A stretch of DNA of 64,000 nucleotides, taken from NCBI GenBank assembly GCA_965237575.1, contig CBDEGI010000004.1, positions 62,001-126,000 of the forward strand, read 5' to 3'. This document shows, piece after piece, positions 56,425 through 64,000 of the stretch; the stretch's first letter is position 1; each line of letters begins with the position of its first letter. The notes beneath the pieces were generated by a model. It was not told the origin of the DNA and did no database searches. It saw only the letters and a program-made list of their open reading frames with translations. The DNA comes from JAKZVK01 sp965237575. GTDB taxonomy: Bacteria > Acidobacteriota > Terriglobia > Bryobacterales > UBA6623. Made by a program: the position numbers and the translations under genes.

Positions 56425-57873
56425 CTACGGTGTGCGCGAGCCGGGAATCGGGGTGGTTAGGTAGGGAAACTCGTTATCGAACTGGTCGGCGCCTTGCCGG
56501 ACCCCGTCGGTGTAGGGCAGTTGGCCGTCCGGCGCTTCGACCGGGGTTAGCAGAACGCCCATCATGGCTCGGAGCGCAATGTCGACCGCGTCGTCGCCAG
56601 GCCGCCGGCCGTTGGGATAGCCGGCCAGGTCGCCCCCGACGACCCCGAGTGAATTCTGCTCATCCCGAGGGGTCGGCGCTATCGCCGTGTTCAGACGCAA
56701 GTATTCGGCGGTGGAGCCGTCTTGGTTCAGACCGGGTACCCCGGTGAGAAAAACCTGGACCAAATCAACTCGGGGAAACACGTTGGGCGCGGTGACCCCT
56801 AGGACGGCTTCTATGATCTCCGGCAGCGTCGGGTGGGTGACATAGATCGCGAACTGCGCATCATCCTTGGGATGGCTGGCGTTGAACAGGTTCTTGTCGC
56901 TGAGGCCGATGGCCACTTCGTTGACGAGCGGGTTGCCCAGCCGCGAAACCTGCATGAACCGGCCGCGATTCTCGTCGGGCTGGTAAAACGTGGCGTCTGT
57001 GTCTTCTCTTAGTTCTCTCGTTTCGGGCAGCTTGGCGGTCGTCCAGCCGCAAATGATGTCGCTGTTGCCCTCGGTCAGGCACGAGGTCGGAACCTCGAGA
57101 ATAATGCTGGTAATGTTCTTGCCCGCGGTGACGGATTCCTCGGCGTCGGGAGCGCCGAGCGGGTCGGTGATGTTCAGCAGGTCGAAGATCTTTCCCAGGT
57201 TGACCTGGAACGACTCTTTTCGCTGGCCGACGAACAAGCGTCCGTCGGTGTCGCATCCGGGGATGTCGATGTCGTAGAGATATTGATTGGCGTAGGCCGC
57301 GTAGTCGGGGATTGTCTTCTCGCCGATGTTGTCCTGCGGCATGACGAAGCGCGCACCGCCCCCGCCGGCTTGCGTGATGTAGCGGATCGAGGTGGGGTCG
57401 TCGATGGGTCCGCGATGGACGGTCGCGTAGAAGTGGCGGTCGACGTTGATGTTCTCGAGGTTATCGACTGCGACCGGGCCGGCCGCGGGCAGGGCGATTG
57501 GCAACTCTTCGGGACCGCCCACATCCACAGTGAGAAATTTGGCGCGCCGGAAGAAGCGGAAGCAGAACGAGATGTCTTCGACCGCATCGCCGTCGTTGTT
57601 GATGTGAATGTCGTAGCGGGCATCGGGATCGAGTGAAAAGTAGTTCGGTCCGCCGTAGGGATCTTGCAGCGGGCTGTAGTTTGCGATCAGTGTGACGAAG
57701 CCGTCTCGGCCGGGCTCGTAGCTGCGAAAGATGTAGAAGTCGGTTCCATCGACCTTCGGCATACTCGTGATGAACGGCGCCTCGCGGTGACTGGAGGCGA
57801 GGGCGTACGAGAAGCCCGCGACGAGCACAAGTGCGATCGAGAAACCGGCCTTCTTGCGGACGCCAAATGTCAT
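56425..57873 (-). CDS. DUF4331 protein, short form, cassette A
   Basis: The 482-residue protein starts at the ATG at 57873 (MTFGVRKKAGFSIALVLVAG), preceded by AAAGGG at a suitable distance; an ATG at 57891 has no such site. The mature part starts SSHREAPFITSMPKVDGTDF and ends QGADQFDNEFPYLTTPIPG. Acidic and His residues in the SHREAP and DGTDFY blocks are fully conserved in all four copies, consistent with metal binding, but this is inference. First gene of cassette A, divergent from the Nramp gene. Confidence 0.85.
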   Translation of the reverse strand: MTFGVRKKAGFSIALVLVAGFSYALASSHREAPFITSMPKVDGTDFYIFRSYEPGRDGFVTLIANYSPLQDPYGGPNYFSLDPDARYDIHINNDGDAVEDISFCFRFFRRAKFLTVDVGGPEELPIALPAAGPVAVDNLENINVDRHFYATVHRGPIDDPTSIRYITQAGGGGARFVMPQDNIGEKTIPDYAAYANQYLYDIDIPGCDTDGRLFVGQRKESFQVNLGKIFDLLNITDPLGAPDAEESVTAGKNITSIILEVPTSCLTEGNSDIICGWTTAKLPETRELREDTDATFYQPDENRGRFMQVSRLGNPLVNEVAIGLSDKNLFNASHPKDDAQFAIYVTHPTLPEIIEAVLGVTAPNVFPRVDLVQVFLTGVPGLNQDGSTAEYLRLNTAIAPTPRDEQNSLGVVGGDLAGYPNGRRPGDDAVDIALRAMMGVLLTPVEAPDGQLPYTDGVRQGADQFDNEFPYLTTPIPGSRTP

Positions 57874-57927
57874 ATCGGTGACCCTTTGCATTGATCCGAA
57901 AGGCGGCTGATCTGCCGCTGCGGGAGT

Positions 57928-57944
57928 CTAACATGATACAGCAG
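57928..57944 (-). promoter_or_regulatory. probable promoter of DUF4331 cassette A
   Basis: CTGCTGTATCATGTTAG on the minus strand, 55 bases before the start codon at 57873. The single difference from the cassette B motif is one base. The shared distance and sequence support a duplicated promoter. Confidence 0.5.
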
Positions 57945-58140
57945 GGTTGGCCCGACCCGAGCGCGTGTCGTGACGCGAGGGCGGGGGCAGGGGCGCGTCC
58001 CTGCGGCGGACAATGCCGTCCCCTTTTGGTCGGCAAGCATCCTTTGCGGTGAGGCGATCTTTGGCAAGTGACCGGTTTGTTTCTTTACAACTCTATACGG
58101 TTCTGCTCGCTCGGCTCTGCTAGGATGAACAACCTTCGCC

Positions 58141-59616
58141 ATGCCATCCGACGAGAGCCCGCTGGCAACTAAAGCCGACCGCTACCTGCCCGCGTGGGGC
58201 CATGGCGATTTGCCCGGACCTCCCCGCTTCAGCGTCGCGCAGTGGACCACCCTGATCGGTCCCGGCCTGCTCATGGTGGGCTCGACGATCGGCGGCGGCG
58301 AGTGGTTGTTCGGCCCGATCGTCACCGCGCGCTACGGCGGCACGGTGATGTGGATCGCCGCGGTCAGTATCCTCTTTCAGGTCTTCTTCAACCTGTCGGT
58401 GATGCGCTACGCATTGTACTCGGGGGAGCCGATCTTTGTGGGCTTTCTGCGCACCGCCCCGGGACCGAAGTTCTGGATCGTCTTCTACATCATTGCCGAC
58501 GCGGGTTACATCTTCCCTTATGTCGCCTCGAACGCCGCTGTGCCGGTGGCGGCCGCAATCCTGGGACGCCTGCCCGGCCCCGAGGACGATGCGCTCGTCC
58601 GCACGCTGGGCTACGTCATCTTCCTCGCGTCGTTCGTTCCGTTGATCTTCGGCGGCAAGATCTACACCGCCGTCGAGCGAATCATGGTGGGCAAGGTCAT
58701 TTCGGTGCTCGGGTACCTGCTGGTAATCGACCTCTTCCTGGTCAGCCGCGAGACATGGGCGACGGTGTTCGGCGGGTTCCTTCGTGTGGGCTCACTGCCG
58801 GAAGGCGAGATCGATTGGGCCACTCTCGCCGCCTTCGCCGCCATCGCCGGTGTCGGGGGATTGTCGAACACGGTATTTTCGAACTATGCGCGCGACAAGG
58901 GCTGGGGCATGGGGCGGCTGGTCGGAGCGATTCCGAGTCTGGTGGGAGGCACGAAGATCACCCTCTCGCACGTCGGCAAAGTCTTCCCCTTGACGCCCGA
59001 GAACCTCCAGCGCTGGCGGGGCTGGGTGAAGCATATTCGCCGCGACCAGATCTGGATCTGGGGCCTGGGGTCGGTGCTCGGCATGGCGCTTCCGGCGATG
59101 CTTTCCCTCGAATTCCTCGCTGGCGCGGAGGTTGAGGGCCACGCGGCGGCCGCGATGACCGCCCGCGGCATCGCCGACAGCCATGGCGAGGTGTTCTGGT
59201 ACCTCACGCTCCTTTGTGGGTTTGTTGTGCTTGGTGTCGGCTTCGTGCAAACCATCGATGGTGTTGTGCGGCGCTGGACCGACGTCCTGTGGAGCGCCTC
59301 GGGGCGTCTGCGCTCGGTCAAGGAAGGCAATGTCAAGAATATCTACTACATCGTGCTGCTGACCTACTGCTTGTGGGGGTTCTTGGCGCTCGGCTTGGCG
59401 CCCAATCCCCTGGTTCTGGCGATTGTCAGCGGCGTGCTGGGCAACGTGGGCCTCGGCTCGTCGTCGCTTCACACGTTGTTTGTGAGCCGCCGCCTGATGC
59501 CGAAGGAGTTGCAGCCACCGTGGTATCTGCAGGCTGGGCTGGTAGGTAGTTTTGTTTTCTTCCTCGGAATCTCGGCAATCGCTTTGAACCAACACCTTGG
59601 CGGGCTGTTTGACTAG
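58141..59616 (+). CDS. Nramp-family transporter with an atypical first helix
   Basis: The 491-residue membrane protein has about eleven hydrophobic segments and overall Nramp layout, including NVGLGSSSLHTLF late in the protein. In classical Nramp transporters the DPGN motif of helix 1 and the MPH motif of helix 6 bind Mn(2+) or Fe(2+). Here helix 1 reads GPGLLMVGSTIGGGEWLFGP, so the Asp and Asn are absent and a Glu (about residue 54) is nearby. Related planctomycete and acidobacterial proteins share this variant. The substrate may thus be another ion. It diverges from the DUF4331 array with 267 bases between. Confidence 0.82.
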   Translation: MPSDESPLATKADRYLPAWGHGDLPGPPRFSVAQWTTLIGPGLLMVGSTIGGGEWLFGPIVTARYGGTVMWIAAVSILFQVFFNLSVMRYALYSGEPIFVGFLRTAPGPKFWIVFYIIADAGYIFPYVASNAAVPVAAAILGRLPGPEDDALVRTLGYVIFLASFVPLIFGGKIYTAVERIMVGKVISVLGYLLVIDLFLVSRETWATVFGGFLRVGSLPEGEIDWATLAAFAAIAGVGGLSNTVFSNYARDKGWGMGRLVGAIPSLVGGTKITLSHVGKVFPLTPENLQRWRGWVKHIRRDQIWIWGLGSVLGMALPAMLSLEFLAGAEVEGHAAAAMTARGIADSHGEVFWYLTLLCGFVVLGVGFVQTIDGVVRRWTDVLWSASGRLRSVKEGNVKNIYYIVLLTYCLWGFLALGLAPNPLVLAIVSGVLGNVGLGSSSLHTLFVSRRLMPKELQPPWYLQAGLVGSFVFFLGISAIALNQHLGGLFD

Positions 59617-59660
59617 GCCAGTGCCGATGGCAAGGGTGGGGCCGGGGTAGGAGCGAACCA

Positions 59661-59696
59661 AAAAGTAGGGGCACAGCATGCTGTGCCCCTACTTTT
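59661..59696. repeat. 36-bp perfect palindrome of the GTAGGGG family
   Basis: The unit GTAGGGG-CACAGCATGCTGTG-CCCCTAC is a perfect palindrome, extended by AAAA and TTTT to 36 bases. It lies 45 bases after the Nramp stop codon, and with its T-tail could also act as a terminator. Confidence 0.9.
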
Positions 59697-59743
59697 CGGC
59701 GGCGGCTCTGCTGGAATATCAAGGGGCGAGACGACAACCTTCG

Positions 59744-60166
59744 ATGAACACCGAACGACAACTCCGCGAGAAACTGCGCAAGATCTACGCTCTGTTCGAA
59801 GGAGCGGCGACCAGCGGCGAGCGAAGCGCCGCCGCGGCTGCTATCAAGCGGGTCAGGGAATCTCTGGCGGCCATCGCGGCCACCGAGGGGGCGATAGAAT
59901 TCCGATTCACTCTGCCCGACCGCTGGCAGCGGCGGCTGCTCTCGGCGTTGTGCAGGCGGTACGGCTTGCAGCCCTATCGCTACAAGCGCCAACGCTACAC
60001 GACGGTCATGCTGCGAGCGCCTCGTTCGTTTGTTAACAAAACGCTTTGGCCCGAATACCTGCAACTCAAAAACGCGCTCGACGCCTATCTCAACGCAGCG
60101 ACCGAGCGCATCATTCGCGACGAAGTCTATCGCGATGCCGAGGAAGCGCCGGAACGGGCACGCTAG
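59744..60166 (+). CDS. DUF2786-like conserved small protein
   Basis: The 140-residue protein from the ATG at 59744 starts MNTERQLREKLRKIYALFEG and then AATSGERSAAAAAIKRVRES. This resembles the N-terminal helices of DUF2786. The C-terminal part FRFTLPDRWQRRLLSALCRR, GLQPYRYKRQRYTTVMLR and FVNKTLWPEYLQL is shared by small conserved proteins in many bacterial phyla. Basic patches suggest nucleic-acid contact, but no function is established. The palindromic repeat lies just upstream. Confidence 0.65.
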   Translation: MNTERQLREKLRKIYALFEGAATSGERSAAAAAIKRVRESLAAIAATEGAIEFRFTLPDRWQRRLLSALCRRYGLQPYRYKRQRYTTVMLRAPRSFVNKTLWPEYLQLKNALDAYLNAATERIIRDEVYRDAEEAPERAR

Positions 60167-60236
60167 AAGCCTGACCTTGGATTAGTGATCCAGTGGCCAA
60201 GGGGACGGGCGCAGAGGCCGGCCCGACAGTGGTTTG

Positions 60237-61223
60237 ATGAGACAGATGCAGGCTAGGGCTTTTGCGGCGACACTCGGTGTCCTGTTGTGCTTGCTCGGGC
60301 TCACCGCTTACACATCGTTGTACGCCCAAGAGCGACAAGAGACTCGCAAGGCTCGTGCCCTCCGCCGGCCCGGTTCAGGCAGAAGCGGCGGCACATCCGA
60401 GCCCCTGACCGCATCCTCCACTACGTTTACCGATGCCCATGTCCACCTCAATGACCCGGATATGCAGTTACGTCTGATGAAGGAGTCGGGCAACCGTCGG
60501 GCCATTGTGTTCTGGGGCAGGAACAGCACCAACGACAAGCTCGTTACATGGGCACGGGAGCATCCGGACCGTCTCATCCCCTTCGCTTCGATTTCACCGG
60601 AGCGATCGAGTTACAGGAAGTATTGGGACGGCGACGGCGCGGAACTGCTCGAAGTCCTGGAGAACCATCTGAAGCAAGGAGTCGTGCGGGGCATCGGCGA
60701 GATATCCGTTACGCATTTTCCCGGACGCGGTTTTCCCGACGCCGACTACAGTCCGCTTCATCCGTTGATGCGGGGCATGATGGAGCTAGCGCAGGAATAC
60801 GACGTGCCCGTCAATGTACATTGTGAGATTACGCGCTTCAGGGAGTTTGAGGAATTACTACGGACCTATCCGAAAGTGACCGTCATCTGGGCCCACGGCG
60901 GCTACACGCCCTATTACATCGCCAAGCGCATGATCGCCGACCATCCGAACTTGATCTATGAACTGAGTGCACGCACCTGGAAGAATCACCCACGCTCGCC
61001 CGACTACACGATCTTGCAAGACAGCGTTGAGGTCTGGCCGCGCTGGCTGCAACTGATTGAAGAGAACCCGGACCGTTTCGTTGTCGGCACCGACGCCAGT
61101 CTCCACGACCTGGGACGGGAGCGTCGGAAGATTGAGAGTGTGCGGAGCTTCCTGTCACAGCTCAGCGAGGAAACCCGAGAGATGGTGGCTCACAGGAATA
61201 TTGAGACCTTGCTGGGTTTGTGA
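60237..61223 (+). CDS. exported amidohydrolase (metal-dependent TIM-barrel hydrolase)
   Basis: The 328-residue protein starts with a hydrophobic export segment (about residues 8-28). The amidohydrolase_2-type core has FTDAHVHLND (metal-binding HxH near residue 70), NVHCEITRF, IWAHGGYTP and VGTDASLHD, which carry the usual metal-ligand His and Asp. Related enzymes include decarboxylases and lactonases; the exact reaction is unknown. It is convergent with the kinase gene. Confidence 0.82.
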   Translation: MRQMQARAFAATLGVLLCLLGLTAYTSLYAQERQETRKARALRRPGSGRSGGTSEPLTASSTTFTDAHVHLNDPDMQLRLMKESGNRRAIVFWGRNSTNDKLVTWAREHPDRLIPFASISPERSSYRKYWDGDGAELLEVLENHLKQGVVRGIGEISVTHFPGRGFPDADYSPLHPLMRGMMELAQEYDVPVNVHCEITRFREFEELLRTYPKVTVIWAHGGYTPYYIAKRMIADHPNLIYELSARTWKNHPRSPDYTILQDSVEVWPRWLQLIEENPDRFVVGTDASLHDLGRERRKIESVRSFLSQLSEETREMVAHRNIETLLGL

Positions 61224-61299
61224 TGTGAGACGCCCTTTGTAAAGTTGGGCTGTCGGTGGGTCTCGATCGCAGGGTTGCGTTGTGGCGGGCTCGTCTCGG

Positions 61300-61328
61300 A
61301 CCGCTCCCTCACGGTCACGGCTCGGTTT
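61300..61328. repeat. lone copy of the 31-bp end sequence, supplying the kinase stop codon
   Basis: ACCGCTCCCTCACGGTCACG continuing CTCGGTTT is identical to the end of the 54.4-kb element. On the minus strand it encodes the last codons (TEP) and the TGA stop (61315-61317) of the kinase gene. Confidence 0.8.
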
Positions 61329-64000
61329 GGCGGTCTTTGAACTCGGCGAACCAGTTTTGGACGACGCGTAGTTTGACATCGGACTCCCCCGCTTCCGCCT
61401 CGCGCACGATGAACCTCTGGCCGTCGGGCGTAACGTCATAACTGAGGAAGTTCGCCGGCCTAAACCACAGGGTGTCGTCAGAAAAAAGCTTCTCAGCGGC
61501 GCCGATCGTCAGCGTGGGGGTCGTAGCAACCGGGACCGCCATCAAGCTGTCACCCTCCACGTAGAACAGCTCTTTGCCATCCTTCCGCCAACGCACCTGG
61601 GTGCCGCCGTTGGCTGACACCCTACGCTGACCGGTTCCCTCTGGAAAGGACCGAATGTAGATCTCACGTTCGCCGGACTGATCCGAGCCATAGGCAACGA
61701 AGCGCCCGTCGGGAGATAGCTTGGCGAGCTGCTCGACGTGCTCGCTGTCGAGGAAAGATGCTTCTTCCCAGCTGCCGTCCTCGCCTCGCTTCAGGTACGA
61801 AATATCTGCATTGGCCGTGTTGGGATTTTGTAGCTGCTGCCTCCAAATTAAGATCGTGTTTCCGTCCGAAGACCAGTCTGTGACATAGCGGCGGGCTTCC
61901 GGGGATTCGAGGAACACCACGGGGTCCTCGCTCCCGTCGGCTCGAACGATGTGAAGGTCCCTAGGAACTCCTGGGCCGGGCGAACCGGCGGAAAAGACGA
62001 TCCGATCGCCCTTCGGCGACCAGCTTGGATAGATTTCCGCGGAGGGTGACGTGGTCAGCCGCGTCTTGATCGGACGCGCCACTTCATGGATCCAGATGTC
62101 CTGGTTGGCTTGGACAACAACCCGCGAGCCATCCGGCGACAGGCCGGGGTATAGTATGCGGCCGTCATGTGGCTCTCCGATCTCTCCGAGACGGCTACCT
62201 TCCCGGTCCTTCCAGACCAACCGCCAGCGACCGGTTGCGGTTACTCCCTCCACATAGGCAAGCGTGCCATCCAGCCCAACGCTGGGTTCGGAGCTATCCT
62301 CGCTGATGGGGAACGGGTTGCCGGTTGCTTTCATCGTGTCAACCGAAAAGGGGATCGCCCAGACTCCGCGCGGCTCGATGCTCTCGTAAACCACGTGTCC
62401 GCTGGCAGCATAAGCCGGAAACCATCCCTCGGCCAGAATCTCCCGTTGGCCGGAGGTACGGTCGAGAGCAATGATTTGAACGTCGGTAGCCGACCTCGCT
62501 TCTACGTAGAGCAGCCTATCCGTACCCTCGCTAGTTGAGAAGAACGCCGGCTGGCTAGGAATAAACCCTTCCTGCTCGGCTTCGAGCCACAGCTCGGCCT
62601 GCCCCCCACGGGCGGGCATCTTGAAAAGCTTGCTTTCTGAGGTGAAGATGACCGACTCGCCGTCCGGCGTGAAAGCGGATTTGCCGGAGAAGCCGCTCGC
62701 TTCCGCCAGGGTCACCACGGGACCGCCGGAGACCGCCACTTTTTTGTAATCACCCCTAGTCGGGGATCGGAAGCCCACAAATTGGCTGTCGGGTGACCAG
62801 AACGGCATACTGGTGCCGAGATTTGTCGGACCCACGATCGCCCGCGGTTGGTTCTGATCCAGGTCCTGCACCCACAGGGTGCGGTTGCCGTCCTGACCGG
62901 TCAGGTAGGCGACATGCCGCCCGTTGGGAGAGATAGAAGGCAGCCTCAGGCCTTCCTCGGTCGGTAACGTGAAACGCCGCAGGGGCGCTTCGGGAGCGGG
63001 GGAAAACAGCGGGAAGAAGGCGAAGACCAGGGCGAGAACTACACCCAGCGCACCGACGCCGAGCACGAGGCTCTGCTTGCGCCGTTGCGCACGCTCGATC
63101 TGCTGCTCCGACGACTGCGGCAACACCCGGATCGCGACAGAGCGGTGCAGCTCGGTGTCTTCAGCAACATAGCGGATGGAGTCGCCGGTCTCCTGCCCGT
63201 CCTCGATGACTCGATACTTGACCAGCGGGTGGTCGGGCGCTTCCCCGGTCGAATGTAGGGGCACAGCGTGCTGTGCCCGTGTCCCTGTTGTCTCGTCACC
63301 CGCCGCGGGCACGGCATGCCGTGCCCCTACCGATCCGGCCGGGCCCGTGCGTAAGATCGTCGATTTGCCCGATTTGAGCTTCTCTTGCAAGTTGCGTAAG
63401 TCGACGACCAGGTCGCCCGCGTTCTGGTATCGGCTGTCGCTGTCCTTCGCCAAGCATTTCCCGGCGATCCACTCCAACTCCATCGGCACGCCGGTTCGAA
63501 GCCCGGTCATCGGCTCGGGCTGTTCGTTGAGGATCGAGTAGACGGTGGCTTGATCGTAATGGCCCCGGAAGGCCTGTTGGCCGGTGACCATCTCATAGAT
63601 CACCGCACCCAAAGCCCAGATATCGGAGCGAGAATCCAGATCCATTCCCTGGGCCTGCTCGGGGGACATGTAGGCGACGGTGCCCATCGTCTCGTCGTGC
63701 TTGGTGAGCTTCGATCGGTCAGTGAGCTGGGCCAGACCAAAGTCCATGATGGTGACGCGCTGTTTCGAGCCCTCTCCGGTCACCATCAGGTTCGCCGGCT
63801 TGATGTCGCGGTGGACGATCTTCTTTTCGTGGGCGGCTTGCAGGCCTTGCGCTGTTTGGACGGCGATGTCGAGGACGTCCTTGAGCTTCAGCGGGCCGGC
63901 CTCGATCTTCTGTTCGAGGCTGTCGCCCTCGATGAACGCCATGGCGATGAAGGTCTTGCCGTTCGCCTCGGCGATCTCGTGGACGATGCAGATGTTGGGA
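61315..64000 (-). CDS. Ser/Thr protein kinase with C-terminal PD40/WD40-like propeller, cut by window edge
   Basis: The frame is open to the right edge; the part readable there is NICIVHEIAEANGKTFIAMA, so the N-lobe lies outside. Visible kinase motifs are HRDIKPANLM (catalytic loop), DFGLA, GTVAYMSPEQ (activation/APE region) and SDIWALG. After the kinase comes a degenerate second N-lobe-like stretch (YVAEDTELHRSVAIRVLPQS), a membrane helix (LGVGALGVVLALVFAFFPLF) and about 600 residues of PD40 beta-propeller blades with 'SPDGRFVAYGSDQSGEREIY'-type repeats. This puts a sensor propeller outside the cell and the kinase inside. Such fusions are characteristic of Acidobacteria. A palindromic doublet interrupts the linker, in frame. 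Confidence 0.88.
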   Translation of the reverse strand, partial: PNICIVHEIAEANGKTFIAMAFIEGDSLEQKIEAGPLKLKDVLDIAVQTAQGLQAAHEKKIVHRDIKPANLMVTGEGSKQRVTIMDFGLAQLTDRSKLTKHDETMGTVAYMSPEQAQGMDLDSRSDIWALGAVIYEMVTGQQAFRGHYDQATVYSILNEQPEPMTGLRTGVPMELEWIAGKCLAKDSDSRYQNAGDLVVDLRNLQEKLKSGKSTILRTGPAGSVGARHAVPAAGDETTGTRAQHAVPLHSTGEAPDHPLVKYRVIEDGQETGDSIRYVAEDTELHRSVAIRVLPQSSEQQIERAQRRKQSLVLGVGALGVVLALVFAFFPLFSPAPEAPLRRFTLPTEEGLRLPSISPNGRHVAYLTGQDGNRTLWVQDLDQNQPRAIVGPTNLGTSMPFWSPDSQFVGFRSPTRGDYKKVAVSGGPVVTLAEASGFSGKSAFTPDGESVIFTSESKLFKMPARGGQAELWLEAEQEGFIPSQPAFFSTSEGTDRLLYVEARSATDVQIIALDRTSGQREILAEGWFPAYAASGHVVYESIEPRGVWAIPFSVDTMKATGNPFPISEDSSEPSVGLDGTLAYVEGVTATGRWRLVWKDREGSRLGEIGEPHDGRILYPGLSPDGSRVVVQANQDIWIHEVARPIKTRLTTSPSAEIYPSWSPKGDRIVFSAGSPGPGVPRDLHIVRADGSEDPVVFLESPEARRYVTDWSSDGNTILIWRQQLQNPNTANADISYLKRGEDGSWEEASFLDSEHVEQLAKLSPDGRFVAYGSDQSGEREIYIRSFPEGTGQRRVSANGGTQVRWRKDGKELFYVEGDSLMAVPVATTPTLTIGAAEKLFSDDTLWFRPANFLSYDVTPDGQRFIVREAEAGESDVKLRVVQNWFAEFKDRQTEP
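63255..63330. repeat. GTAGGGG-type palindromic doublet inside the kinase gene
   Basis: Units at 63255-63281 (core CACAGCGTGCTGTG) and 63305-63330 (core CACGGCATGCCGTG) face each other with a 23-base spacer, as at 22.0 kb. In the kinase frame they encode GARHAVPAAG and TRAQHAVPLHS without a stop. Confidence 0.9.

Noticed and set aside
57892..58140. A manganese riboswitch (yybP-type) upstream of the Nramp gene
   Set aside because: No matching stem-loop pattern could be recognised by eye; a covariance search would be needed to claim it.
59661..59696. The 36-bp palindrome as an operator of the Nramp gene
   Set aside because: It lies after the Nramp stop codon and belongs to the interspersed family, so a terminator or REP-type role is more likely.
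13246..63330. Repeated palindromes as a CRISPR array
   Set aside because: The copies are scattered tens of kilobases apart, have no regular spacers and no cas genes.

Overview
This is a GC-rich (about 63% by eye) bacterial chromosome segment. The gene content points to an Acidobacteriota-like organism, perhaps near Solibacter/Bryobacter. The clues are a Ser/Thr kinase fused to a beta-propeller, FecR-domain proteins, an ECF sigma/anti-sigma pair, PSCyt1-DUF1549-DUF1553/DUF1501 gene pairs, Tat-exported sulfatase and Gfo/Idh proteins, and a C-terminal 'FADGFESGD.SAW' motif. A planctomycete is less likely but cannot be excluded without a 16S or marker tree. There is no rRNA, prophage or CRISPR array.

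Layout. 1-4.4 kb: an FAD oxidoreductase of the UDP-galactopyranose-mutase-like group with a corrupted 5' end, a scrambled repeat zone, tRNA-Arg(CCG) and a GH20-type secreted protein. 4.4-5.2 kb: an ORF-less group II intron behind a pair of hairpins. 5.2-11 kb: the first PSCyt1/DUF1501 pair, a small secreted protein and a FecR-like protein. 11-12 kb: an IS110 transposase relic holding a small IS200/IS605-like element. 12-15.5 kb: a YhhQ-type transporter, YggX, and FeoA/FeoB. 15.7-21.5 kb: an AddAB-type helicase-nuclease pair. 21.5-30.6 kb: a coiled-coil protein, NHL repeat protein, glycine/D-amino-acid oxidase, Gfo/Idh oxidoreductase, GNAT, gamma-glutamyltransferase, a short ParD-like protein and a sulfatase.

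30.7-37.9 kb is one minus-strand operon: ECF sigma factor, a large zinc-finger/FecR/DUF3352-like anti-sigma protein, then two alternating ABC-2 ATPase and permease genes; the last permease is frameshifted. 38-42 kb is the second PSCyt1/DUF1501 pair. 42-50 kb holds a ribokinase-like enzyme, a two-heme PQQ dehydrogenase, a decayed relBE-type locus, a phytoene-desaturase-like oxidoreductase, an alpha/beta hydrolase, a truncated basic protein and an SDR enzyme.

50.5-57.9 kb is the most unusual part: four DUF4331 proteins in a row. They look like a duplicated two-gene cassette (short DUF4331, then DUF4331 plus CHRD). Both cassettes start from nearly identical promoter-like motifs, and an atypical Nramp transporter diverges next to them. 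59.7-64 kb: a DUF2786-like protein, an amidohydrolase and a Ser/Thr kinase running off the right edge.

Two families of short palindromic repeats run through the window. One has the outer ends GTAGGGG...CCCCTAC with covarying cores, and lies mostly at gene ends; a doublet of it sits in frame inside the kinase gene. The second is a 29-31 bp sequence that forms the ends of a 240-bp element and supplies the kinase stop codon. Several single-base frameshifts and the scrambled zone at 1.5-2.1 kb suggest that part of this assembly has indel or joining errors.
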